Part shown: in pieces, positions 26,001-33,381 of the stretch
Position numbering within the stretch: position 1 is the first letter of the stretch
Layout of the letters: each line of letters opens with the position of its first letter
Assembly: GCF_000379925.1 (NCBI RefSeq)
Contig: NZ_KB904236.1
Coordinates: 1 to 39,521, forward strand
DNA length: 39,521 bases
Reading direction: 5' to 3'
DNA from: Porphyromonas levii DSM 23370
GTDB taxonomy: Bacteria > Bacteroidota > Bacteroidia > Bacteroidales > Porphyromonadaceae
Position numbers and translations under genes: made by a program
Notes under the pieces: model-generated
Databases searched by the model: none
What the model was told of the DNA's origin: nothing
Seen by the model: only the letters and a program-made list of their open reading frames with translations

Positions 26001-26331
26001 CATTGATAGCGACCGTTACAGTCTTCATGCCTATGTAGGAGACCTCAAGGGTGCCGTTACTGGGGACATTGGCGAGCGTAAACTCACCATCCAGATTGGT
26101 TTGTGTGCCCTTAGACTTATCCTCCTTGAGCATCACGGTAGCACCGATCACAGGCTCGTTGTGGGTAGCGTCTACAACCACGCCCTTCACGGTAATTGTT
26201 TTAGACTGAGCAACTACTTCAGATACGCCCTGTTTTGTCGTAACTGCCTGAGTCTCAATACCCCCCCCTATCAAAAGAGAGACGCCAAGACTCAGGGGAA
26301 GAAGCGCCCTAAGACATACGATTTTTTTCAT
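23008..26331 (-). CDS. SusC/RagA-family TonB-dependent outer-membrane transporter (pair 2)
   Basis: 1107 residues from the ATG at 26331 (MKKIVCLRALLPLSLGVSLLIGGG signal peptide). A further 31 in-frame upstream residues are not signal-like and overlap the promoter. After the signal come a carboxypeptidase-regulatory-like domain (TITVKGVVVDATHNEPVIGATVMLKED, GEFTLANV) and a TonB-box-like LLQEVVVTGYGG. The plug follows (ILRGGTNFNGSGSPLVLVDGQLRGSLSDINPNDIESMSMLKDAGATALYGARAANGVILVTTK), then a long barrel ending GLNVTF. It is the energised import channel of pair 2. Its N-terminus is unlike the shared one of SusC1 and SusC3, and it has no long repeat upstream. Confidence 0.95.
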   Translation of the reverse strand: MKKIVCLRALLPLSLGVSLLIGGGIETQAVTTKQGVSEVVAQSKTITVKGVVVDATHNEPVIGATVMLKEDKSKGTQTNLDGEFTLANVPSNGTLEVSYIGMKTVTVAINGRTTINISLQEDNELLQEVVVTGYGGKQSRVKVTNSIANVDTEKLTVGVYSNPAQALSGAISGLRVVQSSGNPGATPQIILRGGTNFNGSGSPLVLVDGQLRGSLSDINPNDIESMSMLKDAGATALYGARAANGVILVTTKSGKAGMGEINVKARVGLNYAVFPHKFLGAKDYITWMRRAYDITPWAPKNNLNGAQPMGIGNVYGPGMKWNLMEYNPKYDELLAKGWQKMKDPLSDKILMYKETFPQDYNFVNPSMTQDYNVSLSGGNDKGTYYAGLGYNHSQGLPVTSFYKRYSFVLNGSYNIKPWLTSRSSFNFNRANWNSMPGSQGSEENYFGRINSVPTTARYTDEDGNPLLGPNTGDGNQMFQPQKWIRDNQTDKFTMIQAFDVKFTDYLKLTLTGNWYYSEGFYEGFNKDRVTNQEGTSWQRGRETWAKFDRGLAQTYNGVFNFSKYFGQHSVDVMLGMEYFQDASKGFSAEGSGAPTDDFMDLGLTLTEEGKRKIDSYHSKYRILSYFGRLNYEFAGKYLASAVFREDGYSSLLDNRWGFFPGVSGGWIFGNEDFVKEALPWLSFGKLRASYGVNGDASGIGAYTLQGSYNSAKYNGNTGFLIGNLPNPTLRWEKTRTFELGADMSFFANRLNTNITFYDRLTLDKYAAFDLPPTGGFSSIQNNNGKFRNRGVELEISGTPIKTQDFTWQVGGNITYNKNTIIQLPDNGLDRNRQGGQQIYTGKGDELQWVGGYQEGQEPWVVVGYRSMGIFQSDEEINAAYPGGTVEGNVQGKKSYTPAAWAKLTDAQRKNAILLTPGDMRWKDINGDGKIDSFDQVVFGNAMPHWTGGLTSTMSWKGLRLYLAVDYALGFWNYDNTTPWYIGAAQGTYNTIDMVFNTWTPENRNAKYPKYVYADMLGAANFHRNSDLFAYKGDYLAFRELSLSYTLPQNISEMVAAKRIEFSVTGQNLGYLVGAKVATPERMRTGGVASGTGYSLPRTVLFGLNVTF

Positions 26332-26441
26332 AAACCTTAGTATTAATAATCTTACAAAAACTCTAAAATCCATCCATAGATAAGGGTTATTGGGGCATAC
26401 TACTCCGCCCTCAGTTAAACCCATTCTTTATGAAATTCCAC

Positions 26442-26472
26442 CAAAGATAGGTAATTTTTTCATAATAACAAA
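26442..26472 (-). promoter_or_regulatory. Complete Bacteroidetes-type promoter for susC2-susD2
   Basis: On minus TTTG (26472-26469), a 19-base spacer, then TATCTTTG (26449-26442). This fits the TTTG-N19-21-TAnnTTTG consensus. It predicts a leader of about 105 bases before the ATG at 26331. Confidence 0.7.
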
Positions 26473-26602
26473 GGGCATACACCTAAGTAATTGCGAATAA
26501 TCTCCCAAAGGCACTCCCAGAGCGGGAAATCCCTAGTAACAAATATTTTAGGGCACACTAGCCGACAAGACGAGCCATAGTCCCCCCGATTGGTATTAAT
26601 GG

Positions 26603-26610
26603 TATCTTTG
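26603..26610 (+). promoter_or_regulatory. Putative -7 box for the PspC-domain gene
   Basis: TATCTTTG lies 47 bases before the ATG at 26658. No -33 TTTG was found at the expected spacing. Confidence 0.5.
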
Positions 26611-26657
26611 TAGTAGGTGAGTACAATGAACAATTAACATATAGATAACACAGCAAT

Positions 26658-26840
26658 ATGGAGAAGAAGTTACTAAGGAGCCAGACCAATAGGATGTTTG
26701 CAGGTGTATGCGGAGGTATCGCAGAGTATTTTAATCTCGACCCCACAGTAATTCGGTTGTTATGGGTGCTTGCCACCGCCCTCGGAGGCAGCGGTCTATT
26801 CGTCTACATTCTCTGCGCTCTCATCATCCCTGCCCGCTAA
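26658..26840 (+). CDS. PspC-domain small membrane protein
   Basis: 60 residues consisting almost only of one PspC domain: KKLLRSQTNRMFAGVCGGIAEYFNLDPTVIRLLWVLATALGGSGLFVYILCALIIPAR. The signature is the GVCGGIAEYF loop followed by a hydrophobic hairpin ending IIPAR. The domain is found in phage-shock-type envelope stress proteins and in many short stand-alone Bacteroidetes proteins of unknown role. It is probably inner-membrane. It is a single gene with its own -7 box. The 390 bases after it (26841-27230) hold no convincing gene, only a weak hairpin at 26891-26913, a palindrome at 27062-27083 and the next promoter. Confidence 0.9.
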   Translation: MEKKLLRSQTNRMFAGVCGGIAEYFNLDPTVIRLLWVLATALGGSGLFVYILCALIIPAR

Positions 26841-27061
26841 TCCCCCACCCCATACCACTTATTGACCACCTTTCCCCTAAATTGCTATCGGGCGAGCGCC
26901 CATGAGGCTCGCCTTAAGGGCAAACGCATGAGCAATTACGCGGTCCTGTGGTTCACTACAAGCTAAAGTGTTGCTTTGCTTGTGGGCGACCTTCGGTTCA
27001 GTGTTCGGGCTTGGTCACCTTCTAAGCCCTTGCTCCCGATGCCGCCCTAGTAAGAAGGTTC

Positions 27062-27083
27062 TTAGTAAGAGCGCTCTTACTAA
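27062..27083. promoter_or_regulatory. Perfect 22-bp palindrome, possible operator
   Basis: The half-site TTAGTAAGAGC is followed immediately by its exact reverse complement with no spacer. A further partial half-site, TAGTAAGA, lies 14 bases upstream at 27048-27055. It is about 110 bases upstream of the predicted HAD-gene -7 box. A dimeric regulator site is inference. Confidence 0.4.
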
Positions 27084-27194
27084 TAGATTTTCCTCTCCAA
27101 ATATCGTGGCTATTAAGACGGCTTTGGGTGAAGTGGTACCTACAGCGATAGCCCCATAAGGGTGCGCAGGCTGGCGGGCTAGGGTAATTAGTGG

Positions 27195-27202
27195 TATCTT
27201 TG
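27195..27202 (+). promoter_or_regulatory. Putative -7 box for the HAD hydrolase
   Basis: TATCTTTG lies 28 bases before the ATG at 27231. The surrounding AATTAGTGGTATCTTTG resembles the AATGGTATCTTTG before the PspC gene. Confidence 0.5.
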
Positions 27203-27230
27203 CGCCGATGTTAAGACTTGATTATTAATA

Positions 27231-27719
27231 ATGATGGAGACAGCCTCTAAGAAAATATATACCATCGCCGTAGACTTCGATGGTACCATAGTTACCCACG
27301 AATACCCACGGATAGGGACGGAGATCGATGGTGCGGTGAGGAACCTAAGGAAGTTGCTGATGGATGGGCACCGCCTTATTCTATGGTCGGTACGCGAACG
27401 CGAATTGCTCCAAGAGGCACTTCAATGGTGCGAGGAGCGGGGACTGGTATTTTATTCTGTGAATAGCAATTTTCCCGAGGAGACCCATGCCGATAGGCAC
27501 TTCTCGCGCAAGCTCCAAGCCGATATCTTTATCGACGACCGCTCGCTCGGAAAGCTCCCACACTGGGACACCATCTACCAGATGATTAGTAACGGGAAGC
27601 CTTTCCAGCCTGCTGCGGTAGCACCTACGGTAGTCGATGATATGCAGCAAGAGATGATGAACCGCTATGCCCATGGCTACGGACAGAAAAAGAAGCGCAA
27701 GCGCTTCGGTCTCTTCTAA
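27231..27719 (+). CDS. HAD-superfamily hydrolase (BT0820-like)
   Basis: 162 residues. HAD motif I is IAVDFDGTIV (Asp15 nucleophile, Asp17). Motif II-like is LILWSVRERELL, and the acidic motif is ADIFIDDRSLG. The short length with no large cap domain and the YPRIGTEIDGAVRNLRKLLMDGHRLILW segment match the small Bacteroidetes BT0820-type hydrolases. A phosphatase activity is likely; the substrate is unknown. The C-terminus is a basic tail (GYGQKKKRKRFGLF). ATG ATG at the start leaves one-codon ambiguity. It appears monocistronic. Confidence 0.85.
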   Translation: MMETASKKIYTIAVDFDGTIVTHEYPRIGTEIDGAVRNLRKLLMDGHRLILWSVRERELLQEALQWCEERGLVFYSVNSNFPEETHADRHFSRKLQADIFIDDRSLGKLPHWDTIYQMISNGKPFQPAAVAPTVVDDMQQEMMNRYAHGYGQKKKRKRFGLF

Positions 27720-27737
27720 TCCTCCCTCATGCCGCCC

Positions 27738-27857
27738 CTACTTGGGGTGAATCTTCAGGATATCATTTAAGTCTGTAGTGTAGTTGGGGCTCACGTGCTT
27801 ACGCGTGACCACCTCTTGGAGGGCATCGGGGTTTCGGGCTGCGATATAGATATTTTT
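27738..27857 (-). pseudogene. C-terminal remnant of an unidentified gene cut off by the repeat
   Basis: On minus an open frame of 39 residues (beginning KNIYIAARNPDAL, ending NDILKIHPK) runs to a TAG at 27740-27738. It has protein-like composition and no start codon. Upstream the frame meets a TAG inside the first bases of long repeat copy B. It reads as the 3' end of a gene whose front was replaced by the repeat. I do not recognise the family. Confidence 0.5.
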
Positions 27858-27875
27858 TGTCTAAACAATCGAATG

Positions 27876-27922
27876 GTGAGTGGGGTAAGCCTCTTAGTGA
27901 GGCTGCTCCACTCACTTTTTTT
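27876..27922 (+). terminator. Rho-independent terminator inside repeat copy B
   Basis: GTGAGTGG...AGCCTC pairs with GAGGCT...CCACTCAC around TTAGT and is followed by seven T residues (27916-27922). It would end transcripts from the HAD gene before the susC3 locus. Confidence 0.8.
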
Positions 27923-28009
27923 GTGCGCTCTCTTAAGTCCCCAAACCTATAGACTACATTTAGTCAATTTTAATTGTGCTCGCGCTCTTTTTGTCTCGCC
28001 TGAGCAACC

Positions 28010-28077
28010 AAATTTATTCCTAGAGATAAATAAATTTATTTGTACAGATAAATAAATTTATTCCTAGGAATAAATTT
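28010..28077 (+). repeat. Three tandem 22-bp near-palindromic units (copy B)
   Basis: The plus strand shows AAATTTATT + CCTAGA + GATAAAT, AAATTTATT + TGTACA + GATAAAT, and AAATTTATT + CCTAGG + AATAAAT, closing with TT. It appears identical to copy A read on the other strand. Confidence 0.9.
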
Positions 28078-28180
28078 CGCTGATATAGGGTATCAGTGGA
28101 ACCGTATTAGGGATAACAATCAAAGGAGAGTTATAAGCCCCCAAACCCCTAAACCGAAGGTAGCCCATAGGCAAGGGGGC

Positions 28181-28561
28181 TTGGCTCCGCTCCTAAGTTC
28201 AGGGAGGCTAACGAAGACTGCGCTATTGTCTCATCTCATTGAACTAGTCCGACACCTAGAGGGGTCATGGGTGTTCGTAATATTTGCCCTTGCGGGTTCT
28301 CTCTTGTCCTACCTTAGCTCGTAATTGCCCCGCTAATGGGGGCTGGAATGGGGCGAGAGGCGTCACAATTGTTAATATTCTCGATTCCCCTTCTCTGTTG
28401 GGGCTGAATTACTCTTCAGCAGGGGTAAATAGGGCTGTTAAGCAATTGTAATACAAATATTTGTCATACGTGGAACATGTTGTTTATAAAATTACTGCAC
28501 ATATGTGCCATATAGAAAATAATTAACCTCTAATATACATTAAAGAAAAACCTTGTGTTAA
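28181..28561. other. Non-coding stretch with no recognised gene
   Basis: About 380 bases between the repeat and the susC3 promoter. No frame of convincing length or protein-like composition is seen on either strand. It becomes very AT-rich toward the promoter. No tRNA or riboswitch fold was recognised. Confidence 0.5.
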
Positions 28562-28565
28562 TTTG

Positions 28566-28596
28566 TTGTATGCAACTAAATATTATACTATATTTG
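28566..28596 (+). promoter_or_regulatory. Putative promoter of the susC3-porV-like operon
   Basis: TTG at 28566-28568, a 20-base spacer and TATATTTG at 28589-28596 fit the Bacteroidetes consensus. A TTTG at 28562-28565 is also nearby. The predicted leader is about 120 bases before the ATG at 28722, like that of susC1. Confidence 0.6.
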
Positions 28597-28721
28597 CAGT
28601 GGGTGCGACTTGGTTGGTGTACCGAATAGCATTTGAATAGAGGATTAACGCCTGATTTGTCTAGGCAGAAACGGTGTCGGAATCCCTGATTGAGTTAACC
28701 AACTTTTATATTACAGTATTT

Positions 28722-31721
28722 ATGAAGCAAAAAATCTTGATGTTATCCCTGCTTTTCTTCCTAAGTGCTACAAGCGTCTTTGCACAGACGATTACAGCCA
28801 AGGGAAGGGTGGTAGACGAAAACAATGACGAACTTATGGCCGTAACAATACGTGCCAAAAGCGATCAGACCAAAGGTGCCTTTTCGGGCGCAGATGGAAC
28901 TTTTACGCTCAAGGTGAAGAAAGGAGAAATCCTTATCTTTAGCTTCCTAGGCTACAAGCCAGTGGAGATGGAGGCGTCTGAAAACATGATGGTAAAGATG
29001 GAGCCTGACACTGAGACTCTAGAGGAAGTTGTGGTTGTAGGTTATATGACCCGAAAGGTCGCCAATACCTCGGCATCAGTAGTAAAGGTGGATGCTAAGC
29101 AGCTTGCGAATAAGCCAGTAGCCAATCCCCTTGATGCAATACAAGGAAAGGTGACAGGGCTTCAGGTTTATTCATCTTCTGGAGAACCATCATCGCGACT
29201 ATCTTTCGCTCTCCATGGTCAAGGCTCTCTGGGAGCAGGCTCTCTGCCTCTGGTTATTATGGATGGGATGCCTGTGAGTATGGCGGTCGTACAGTCTATG
29301 AACCCCAATGACATTGAAAGTGTCCAAATGCTTAAAGATGCTGCAGCGACTTCAATATACGGAGCTCGGGCTGCCAACGGAGTGCTTTACATCACTACCA
29401 AAAGAGGTGTGGCTGATAAGCGAGCCACTATAACCCTTAGAGGGCAATATGGGGTCTCCACACTAGCAAATACCCAGTATTTTGACAACCTTATGACTGG
29501 TCCTGAATTGCTAAGATACTATGAAGAAACAGGGCTCTATAAGGCAGATGAATTGACATATCTCAAAGAAACGCTGTTCAAAGGCACGGATTTCCAATGG
29601 TATAAGTATATTTATCAGCCTGCGCCATTGTACAGTGCAAGTATTGCTGTGTCAGGCGGTAGTGGCAATACTAATTATTATATCTCAGGAGGAGGGATAT
29701 CTCAGAAGGGACTCAGGATGGGTTCTTCCTATCAGAAGGTATTCGGGCGAGTCAATCTCAATACTTCATTTAACGATTATGTTCGGTGTGGGTTGAACAC
29801 TTCAGTATCGGGAGACAAGAGTCAAGTCTCACCATTTAGTAATAGTAACGCTGGGGGTGGCGGACTTGCTGCGATGAACCCTCCTTTTATCTCTCCTTTC
29901 GATCCAGAGACAGGTAAAGAGCTTGAGTATATCCCAATGCTAGAGATGTTTACACCTAAGCATGTAATAGCTACCAATCCTGGTGGTTCATCATCTTTTA
30001 TCTTTTCTGCTAATGGACAGATCACTATTACTCCTATTAAGAGTGTTACTATAAGATCCATGGGTGGTATAGAGACCAGCTATGGAACTAGTAGAAACAG
30101 GACACTTCCTAGCTATGGAAAAGCATATGGTGTAGGAAGTTCGAGTAGAGGATATGCCAATGCCCTTAATCTGTCTTTCACTAATACTATAAAGTGGCAA
30201 AAGGGTTTTGGTGAGCATAATGTCACGGCACTTCTAGGTCATGAGTATATAAACTACGTTGATGATAGCTTCAACGCCAGTGGTTTTGGGATACTAGATG
30301 ACCGCTTGTATACGCTGAATAATGTGACCAAGGATTATCGTGTCTCTGAGGGTGGTCTGAGCTATGCTTTTTTATCCTACTTCACTCAGCTATCTTATGA
30401 CTATAGCGAGAAGTATTTCGTGGATCTAGTATTACGAAATGATGCATCTTCACGTTTCTCAAGATCTCGTAGAAATGGACTGTTCTGGTCAGCAGGTCTC
30501 CTTTGGAAAGCGAAGCGAGAAGACTTCCTTAGCAATGTTTCGTGGCTTGATGCTTTAGACGTTAAAGCTAGTTATGGTACTCAGGGAAATGCTTCTATTC
30601 CTCCTTATGCAATAGACTCATATGCTGGTAAAGTCGGGCAAAAAAAAGGTCAGATCAGCTTAGGCTTCATCAGTCTCGGCAATCCTGATCTCACATGGGA
30701 GAATCAGAGCAAATTTACCATCGGCTTCAGGACTCGGATGTGGGACAGACTAGAGCTCAATCTCGAGTATTACAATAGGCTCACTAGCAATATGCTATTT
30801 GAAGTGCCACAGTCTCTCTCTACGGGACTTCCTATAACGGGTGCCGGATATGTGACCAAATTTGAGAATGTGGGTAAATATCTCAATTATGGTTTTGACT
30901 TACAGCTCAAGGCCGATATCATCAAGCCTAGAGCCGACTATGGTCTTTCCTGTTACATTAACTTTAGCCACAATAATGATAAAGTGGTTGAACTCTTCGA
31001 AGGACGTCAGGAATGGTATGACCCAGGGGCACAACAGGCTTTCATTGTAGGTAAGCCCATCACATTTGTATTACCTCTATATAAGGGTGTGAATACTAAA
31101 ACAGGTCATCCGGAGTGGTACCTCCCTGGAGATGATATATCAGTAGCTACACGAGATGATGCTAAAGTCACAGACGAATGGTCTATTAAGTTGGAGCAAA
31201 ATACTGGTATCCCAGTATACACTCCTATGGTAGGAGGATGGGGATTTGAAGCCAACTGGAAGGGATTTTATGTGAATGCAGACTTTGCTTTTGCATTGGG
31301 CAAGCATATGATTTCTATGGATAAGCGATACTATGAGAATGACTACTATATCCGTGACAAGAAGAGTAACTTCAATGGATCGAGGTTGTTATTCGATTAT
31401 TGGAAGAAGCCGGGCGATAATACTGAATTCCCATCCTTAGAGTATGTTCGCAATAATAAGGAAAGCTCATACTTGGACTCAAAGATGCTGGAGAATTCTT
31501 CATTTATGCGTATGAAGAACCTTACTATCGGATACAACGTTCCAAGGCGAGTATTAGAAGCTCAGAATTTTTTCACTTCAGCACGTATATACTTTGTCGG
31601 ACGTAATCTGCTGACCTTTACCAAATTTAGAGGAATCGATCCTGAGGTAGGGCATAATATTGCAATGGGAGTCAATCCTAATACTAAGCAATTAAGTCTC
31701 GGATTGGAAGTGTCATTTTAA
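28722..31721 (+). CDS. SusC/RagA-family TonB-dependent outer-membrane transporter (pair 3)
   Basis: 999 residues from the ATG at 28722 (MKQKILMLSLLFFLSATSVFAQ). An earlier in-frame start at 28674 would add 16 residues before the signal peptide and is unlikely. After the signal come the regulatory-like domain (TITAKGRVVDENNDELMAVTIRAKSDQTKGAFSGADGTFTL), a TonB-box-like LEEVVVVGYMT, the plug (ALHGQGSLGAGSLPLVIMDGMPVSMAVVQSMNPNDIESVQMLKDAAATSIYGARAANGVLYITTK) and a barrel ending SLGLEVSF. At 999 residues it is compact like RagA. It is first of a five-gene plus-strand locus with a protease, which suggests peptide import by analogy with RagAB. That substrate is inference. Confidence 0.95.
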   Translation: MKQKILMLSLLFFLSATSVFAQTITAKGRVVDENNDELMAVTIRAKSDQTKGAFSGADGTFTLKVKKGEILIFSFLGYKPVEMEASENMMVKMEPDTETLEEVVVVGYMTRKVANTSASVVKVDAKQLANKPVANPLDAIQGKVTGLQVYSSSGEPSSRLSFALHGQGSLGAGSLPLVIMDGMPVSMAVVQSMNPNDIESVQMLKDAAATSIYGARAANGVLYITTKRGVADKRATITLRGQYGVSTLANTQYFDNLMTGPELLRYYEETGLYKADELTYLKETLFKGTDFQWYKYIYQPAPLYSASIAVSGGSGNTNYYISGGGISQKGLRMGSSYQKVFGRVNLNTSFNDYVRCGLNTSVSGDKSQVSPFSNSNAGGGGLAAMNPPFISPFDPETGKELEYIPMLEMFTPKHVIATNPGGSSSFIFSANGQITITPIKSVTIRSMGGIETSYGTSRNRTLPSYGKAYGVGSSSRGYANALNLSFTNTIKWQKGFGEHNVTALLGHEYINYVDDSFNASGFGILDDRLYTLNNVTKDYRVSEGGLSYAFLSYFTQLSYDYSEKYFVDLVLRNDASSRFSRSRRNGLFWSAGLLWKAKREDFLSNVSWLDALDVKASYGTQGNASIPPYAIDSYAGKVGQKKGQISLGFISLGNPDLTWENQSKFTIGFRTRMWDRLELNLEYYNRLTSNMLFEVPQSLSTGLPITGAGYVTKFENVGKYLNYGFDLQLKADIIKPRADYGLSCYINFSHNNDKVVELFEGRQEWYDPGAQQAFIVGKPITFVLPLYKGVNTKTGHPEWYLPGDDISVATRDDAKVTDEWSIKLEQNTGIPVYTPMVGGWGFEANWKGFYVNADFAFALGKHMISMDKRYYENDYYIRDKKSNFNGSRLLFDYWKKPGDNTEFPSLEYVRNNKESSYLDSKMLENSSFMRMKNLTIGYNVPRRVLEAQNFFTSARIYFVGRNLLTFTKFRGIDPEVGHNIAMGVNPNTKQLSLGLEVSF

Positions 31722-31766
31722 TCCCTCATGGAAAGAATCGTGCAGGAAAAAGAAATTAAGAAAGTC

Positions 31767-33374
31767 ATGAAGAAAAAGAGAACATTAAATGCAGTAGTAG
31801 CATGTGTAGCAGGACTCTTGTTATTGGGTGGCTGCAATCTGGATCGCGCCCCGTTAGACTATATGCGTTACGAGCAGTCATATCTCACTCTCGAAGATGC
31901 TACCAAGTGGGATAATGGAGTTTATTCGACTTTGAGGGGAAAGTTCGGAGGTGGATATGTCCTTCCACAAGAAGTACAAGCAGACATGCTCAATGCACAC
32001 GCTTCATTTGGAGGTCTGTATGGGTCATTCCATAAGTGGGATGTCAAGTCTGAGGATGAAGTTATCAAGCAAGTCTACCACTCTTATTATGCTGCGCTCG
32101 TGGATGTTAATGTCGTGATAGAGTCAGCTCCAAAACTCAATGTGAATCCTCAAGATAAGCATAAGATAGACGTATATCTAGGAAATGCATATTTGGCTCG
32201 TGCCTTTTATCATTTCAGCTTAGCTATGCGGTGGGGTATGCCCTATAAGGAGGAGACTGCGGAACAAGATTTGTCCATTCCTCTTCGTACTACCCCGTTT
32301 TCTGTAGATAAGGAGGGACGAGCTTCGAATCGTGCAGCCTATAAGCTCATCTTGGATGACTTGGAGAAGGCAGAAAAGCTCCTCGCATCAGTGCCTTGCG
32401 CCGAAGGATCGGATGAGTTGACTTCGGATGTCGCAATCGCTTTGAGAGCTCGTGTGTATCTCTATATGAATAAGATGCCTGAAGCTCTAATCGAGGCGAA
32501 GAAACTCATTGATAATGGAAAGTATCCACTAATCGCACCTATTACAGGAGAGCACAAAGACGCAGAAGGAGAGAATAACCCATTCATCCAGATGTGGCAC
32601 CACGATAGTGGCAAGGAGCAGATATGGCAGCCCTTTGTGGATAAGCAAAACGAAGTTGCAACCACCATCAATCTCTATGGAGCTGATTTGGAGACTTGGA
32701 AGTACTGGCAGTCTAAAGACCCAGAAAAGAAGATGGACTTCAATAAACCCTCTTATCTCCCATCAGGAACCGTGGTATATGATCTTTTCACTGACAGAGA
32801 TAGACGTGTGCCAGCGTATTTTGAGTGGGTGTACTCTACTGTAACCGATAAGAATGCTCCAGAGCAGTTGTGTGTTATATCAAAATTCAAGGGTAATCCT
32901 AAGTATCGCACGTTAGATAACCCACAATGGGGAGGATATGTACCTAATGGGATTTGTTCGCCAAAGCCATTCAGAATAGCAGAGCAGTACTTAATTGCAG
33001 CTGAGGCAGCTTTCAAGACCCAAGACCAGGAGAATGCGAAGAAATTTCTCAATGAGCTTCGTGCTTCAAGAGGACTTGCAGAAGTAACAGAGTCAGGAGA
33101 TCAACTTTGGAAGGAGATTATGGATGAGCGTAGCAGAGAGTTGGCATTCGAAGGGTTCAGGCTTTGGGACTTGTCGAGATGGGGACTCCCTATCAAGCAG
33201 CGTGAACGACAGGGACTCAGGGACAAGCACAGAGTTCCAAGCTCTTTCTTTGCTGACGGCTTTGACTTGGGTGAAGGCATTGAACCACATCATAAGAAAT
33301 TCATTTGGGGCTTCCCAAAGGATGAAGTAAACCAAATCAATAAGCTAGTCAAGCAAAATGAAGGATGGGAATAA
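31767..33374 (+). CDS. SusD/RagB-family outer-membrane lipoprotein (pair 3)
   Basis: 535 residues from the ATG at 31767 (MKKKRTLNAVVACVAGLLLLGGC). An earlier ATG at 31728 adds 13 charged residues and is possible. Lipobox LLGGC. SusD features: DRAPLDYMRYEQSYLTLEDATKWDNGVYSTLRG, IDVYLGNAYLARAFYHFSLAMRWGMPYKE, IALRARVYLYMNKMPEAL, RIAEQYLIAAEAAFKTQDQENAKKFLNELRASRG, and WKEIMDERSRELAFEGFRLWDLSRWG. It is the lid of SusC3, with its gene 45 bases downstream of the susC3 stop. Confidence 0.94.
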   Translation: MKKKRTLNAVVACVAGLLLLGGCNLDRAPLDYMRYEQSYLTLEDATKWDNGVYSTLRGKFGGGYVLPQEVQADMLNAHASFGGLYGSFHKWDVKSEDEVIKQVYHSYYAALVDVNVVIESAPKLNVNPQDKHKIDVYLGNAYLARAFYHFSLAMRWGMPYKEETAEQDLSIPLRTTPFSVDKEGRASNRAAYKLILDDLEKAEKLLASVPCAEGSDELTSDVAIALRARVYLYMNKMPEALIEAKKLIDNGKYPLIAPITGEHKDAEGENNPFIQMWHHDSGKEQIWQPFVDKQNEVATTINLYGADLETWKYWQSKDPEKKMDFNKPSYLPSGTVVYDLFTDRDRRVPAYFEWVYSTVTDKNAPEQLCVISKFKGNPKYRTLDNPQWGGYVPNGICSPKPFRIAEQYLIAAEAAFKTQDQENAKKFLNELRASRGLAEVTESGDQLWKEIMDERSRELAFEGFRLWDLSRWGLPIKQRERQGLRDKHRVPSSFFADGFDLGEGIEPHHKKFIWGFPKDEVNQINKLVKQNEGWE

Positions 33375-33381
33375 TAATTGA

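Larger units (their letters stand above)
27857..28180 (+). repeat. Long intergenic repeat, copy B
   Basis: The plus strand matches copy A (5642 to 5309 on minus) over nearly its whole length with scattered differences. Order: a TTGTCTAAACAA near-palindrome, terminator, linker, the 22-bp x3 block, the CTGATA-TAGGG-TATCAG hairpin, and the C-rich arm at 28136-28150. The loop follows at 28151-28173, reversed relative to copy A, and then a degraded right arm (AGGGGGCTTGG). Polarity toward the downstream susC gene is the same as in copy A. Confidence 0.9.

Noticed and set aside
23008-26424. Longer SusC2 start at 26424
   Set aside because: The first 31 residues precede a good signal peptide starting at 26331, and the predicted promoter at 26442-26472 would leave almost no leader.
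26968-27159. Short frames on both strands around the 22-bp palindrome; the minus frame has a somewhat protein-like stretch (GAIAVGTTSPKAVLIATIF)
   Set aside because: No start codon in good context, no recognisable family, and it ends in basic low-complexity sequence. Not enough to call a gene or a pseudogene.
27795-28055. 86-codon plus-strand frame
   Set aside because: It runs through the terminator and 22-bp block of repeat copy B and crosses the gene remnant in another frame. No domain or signal; a by-product of the repeat.
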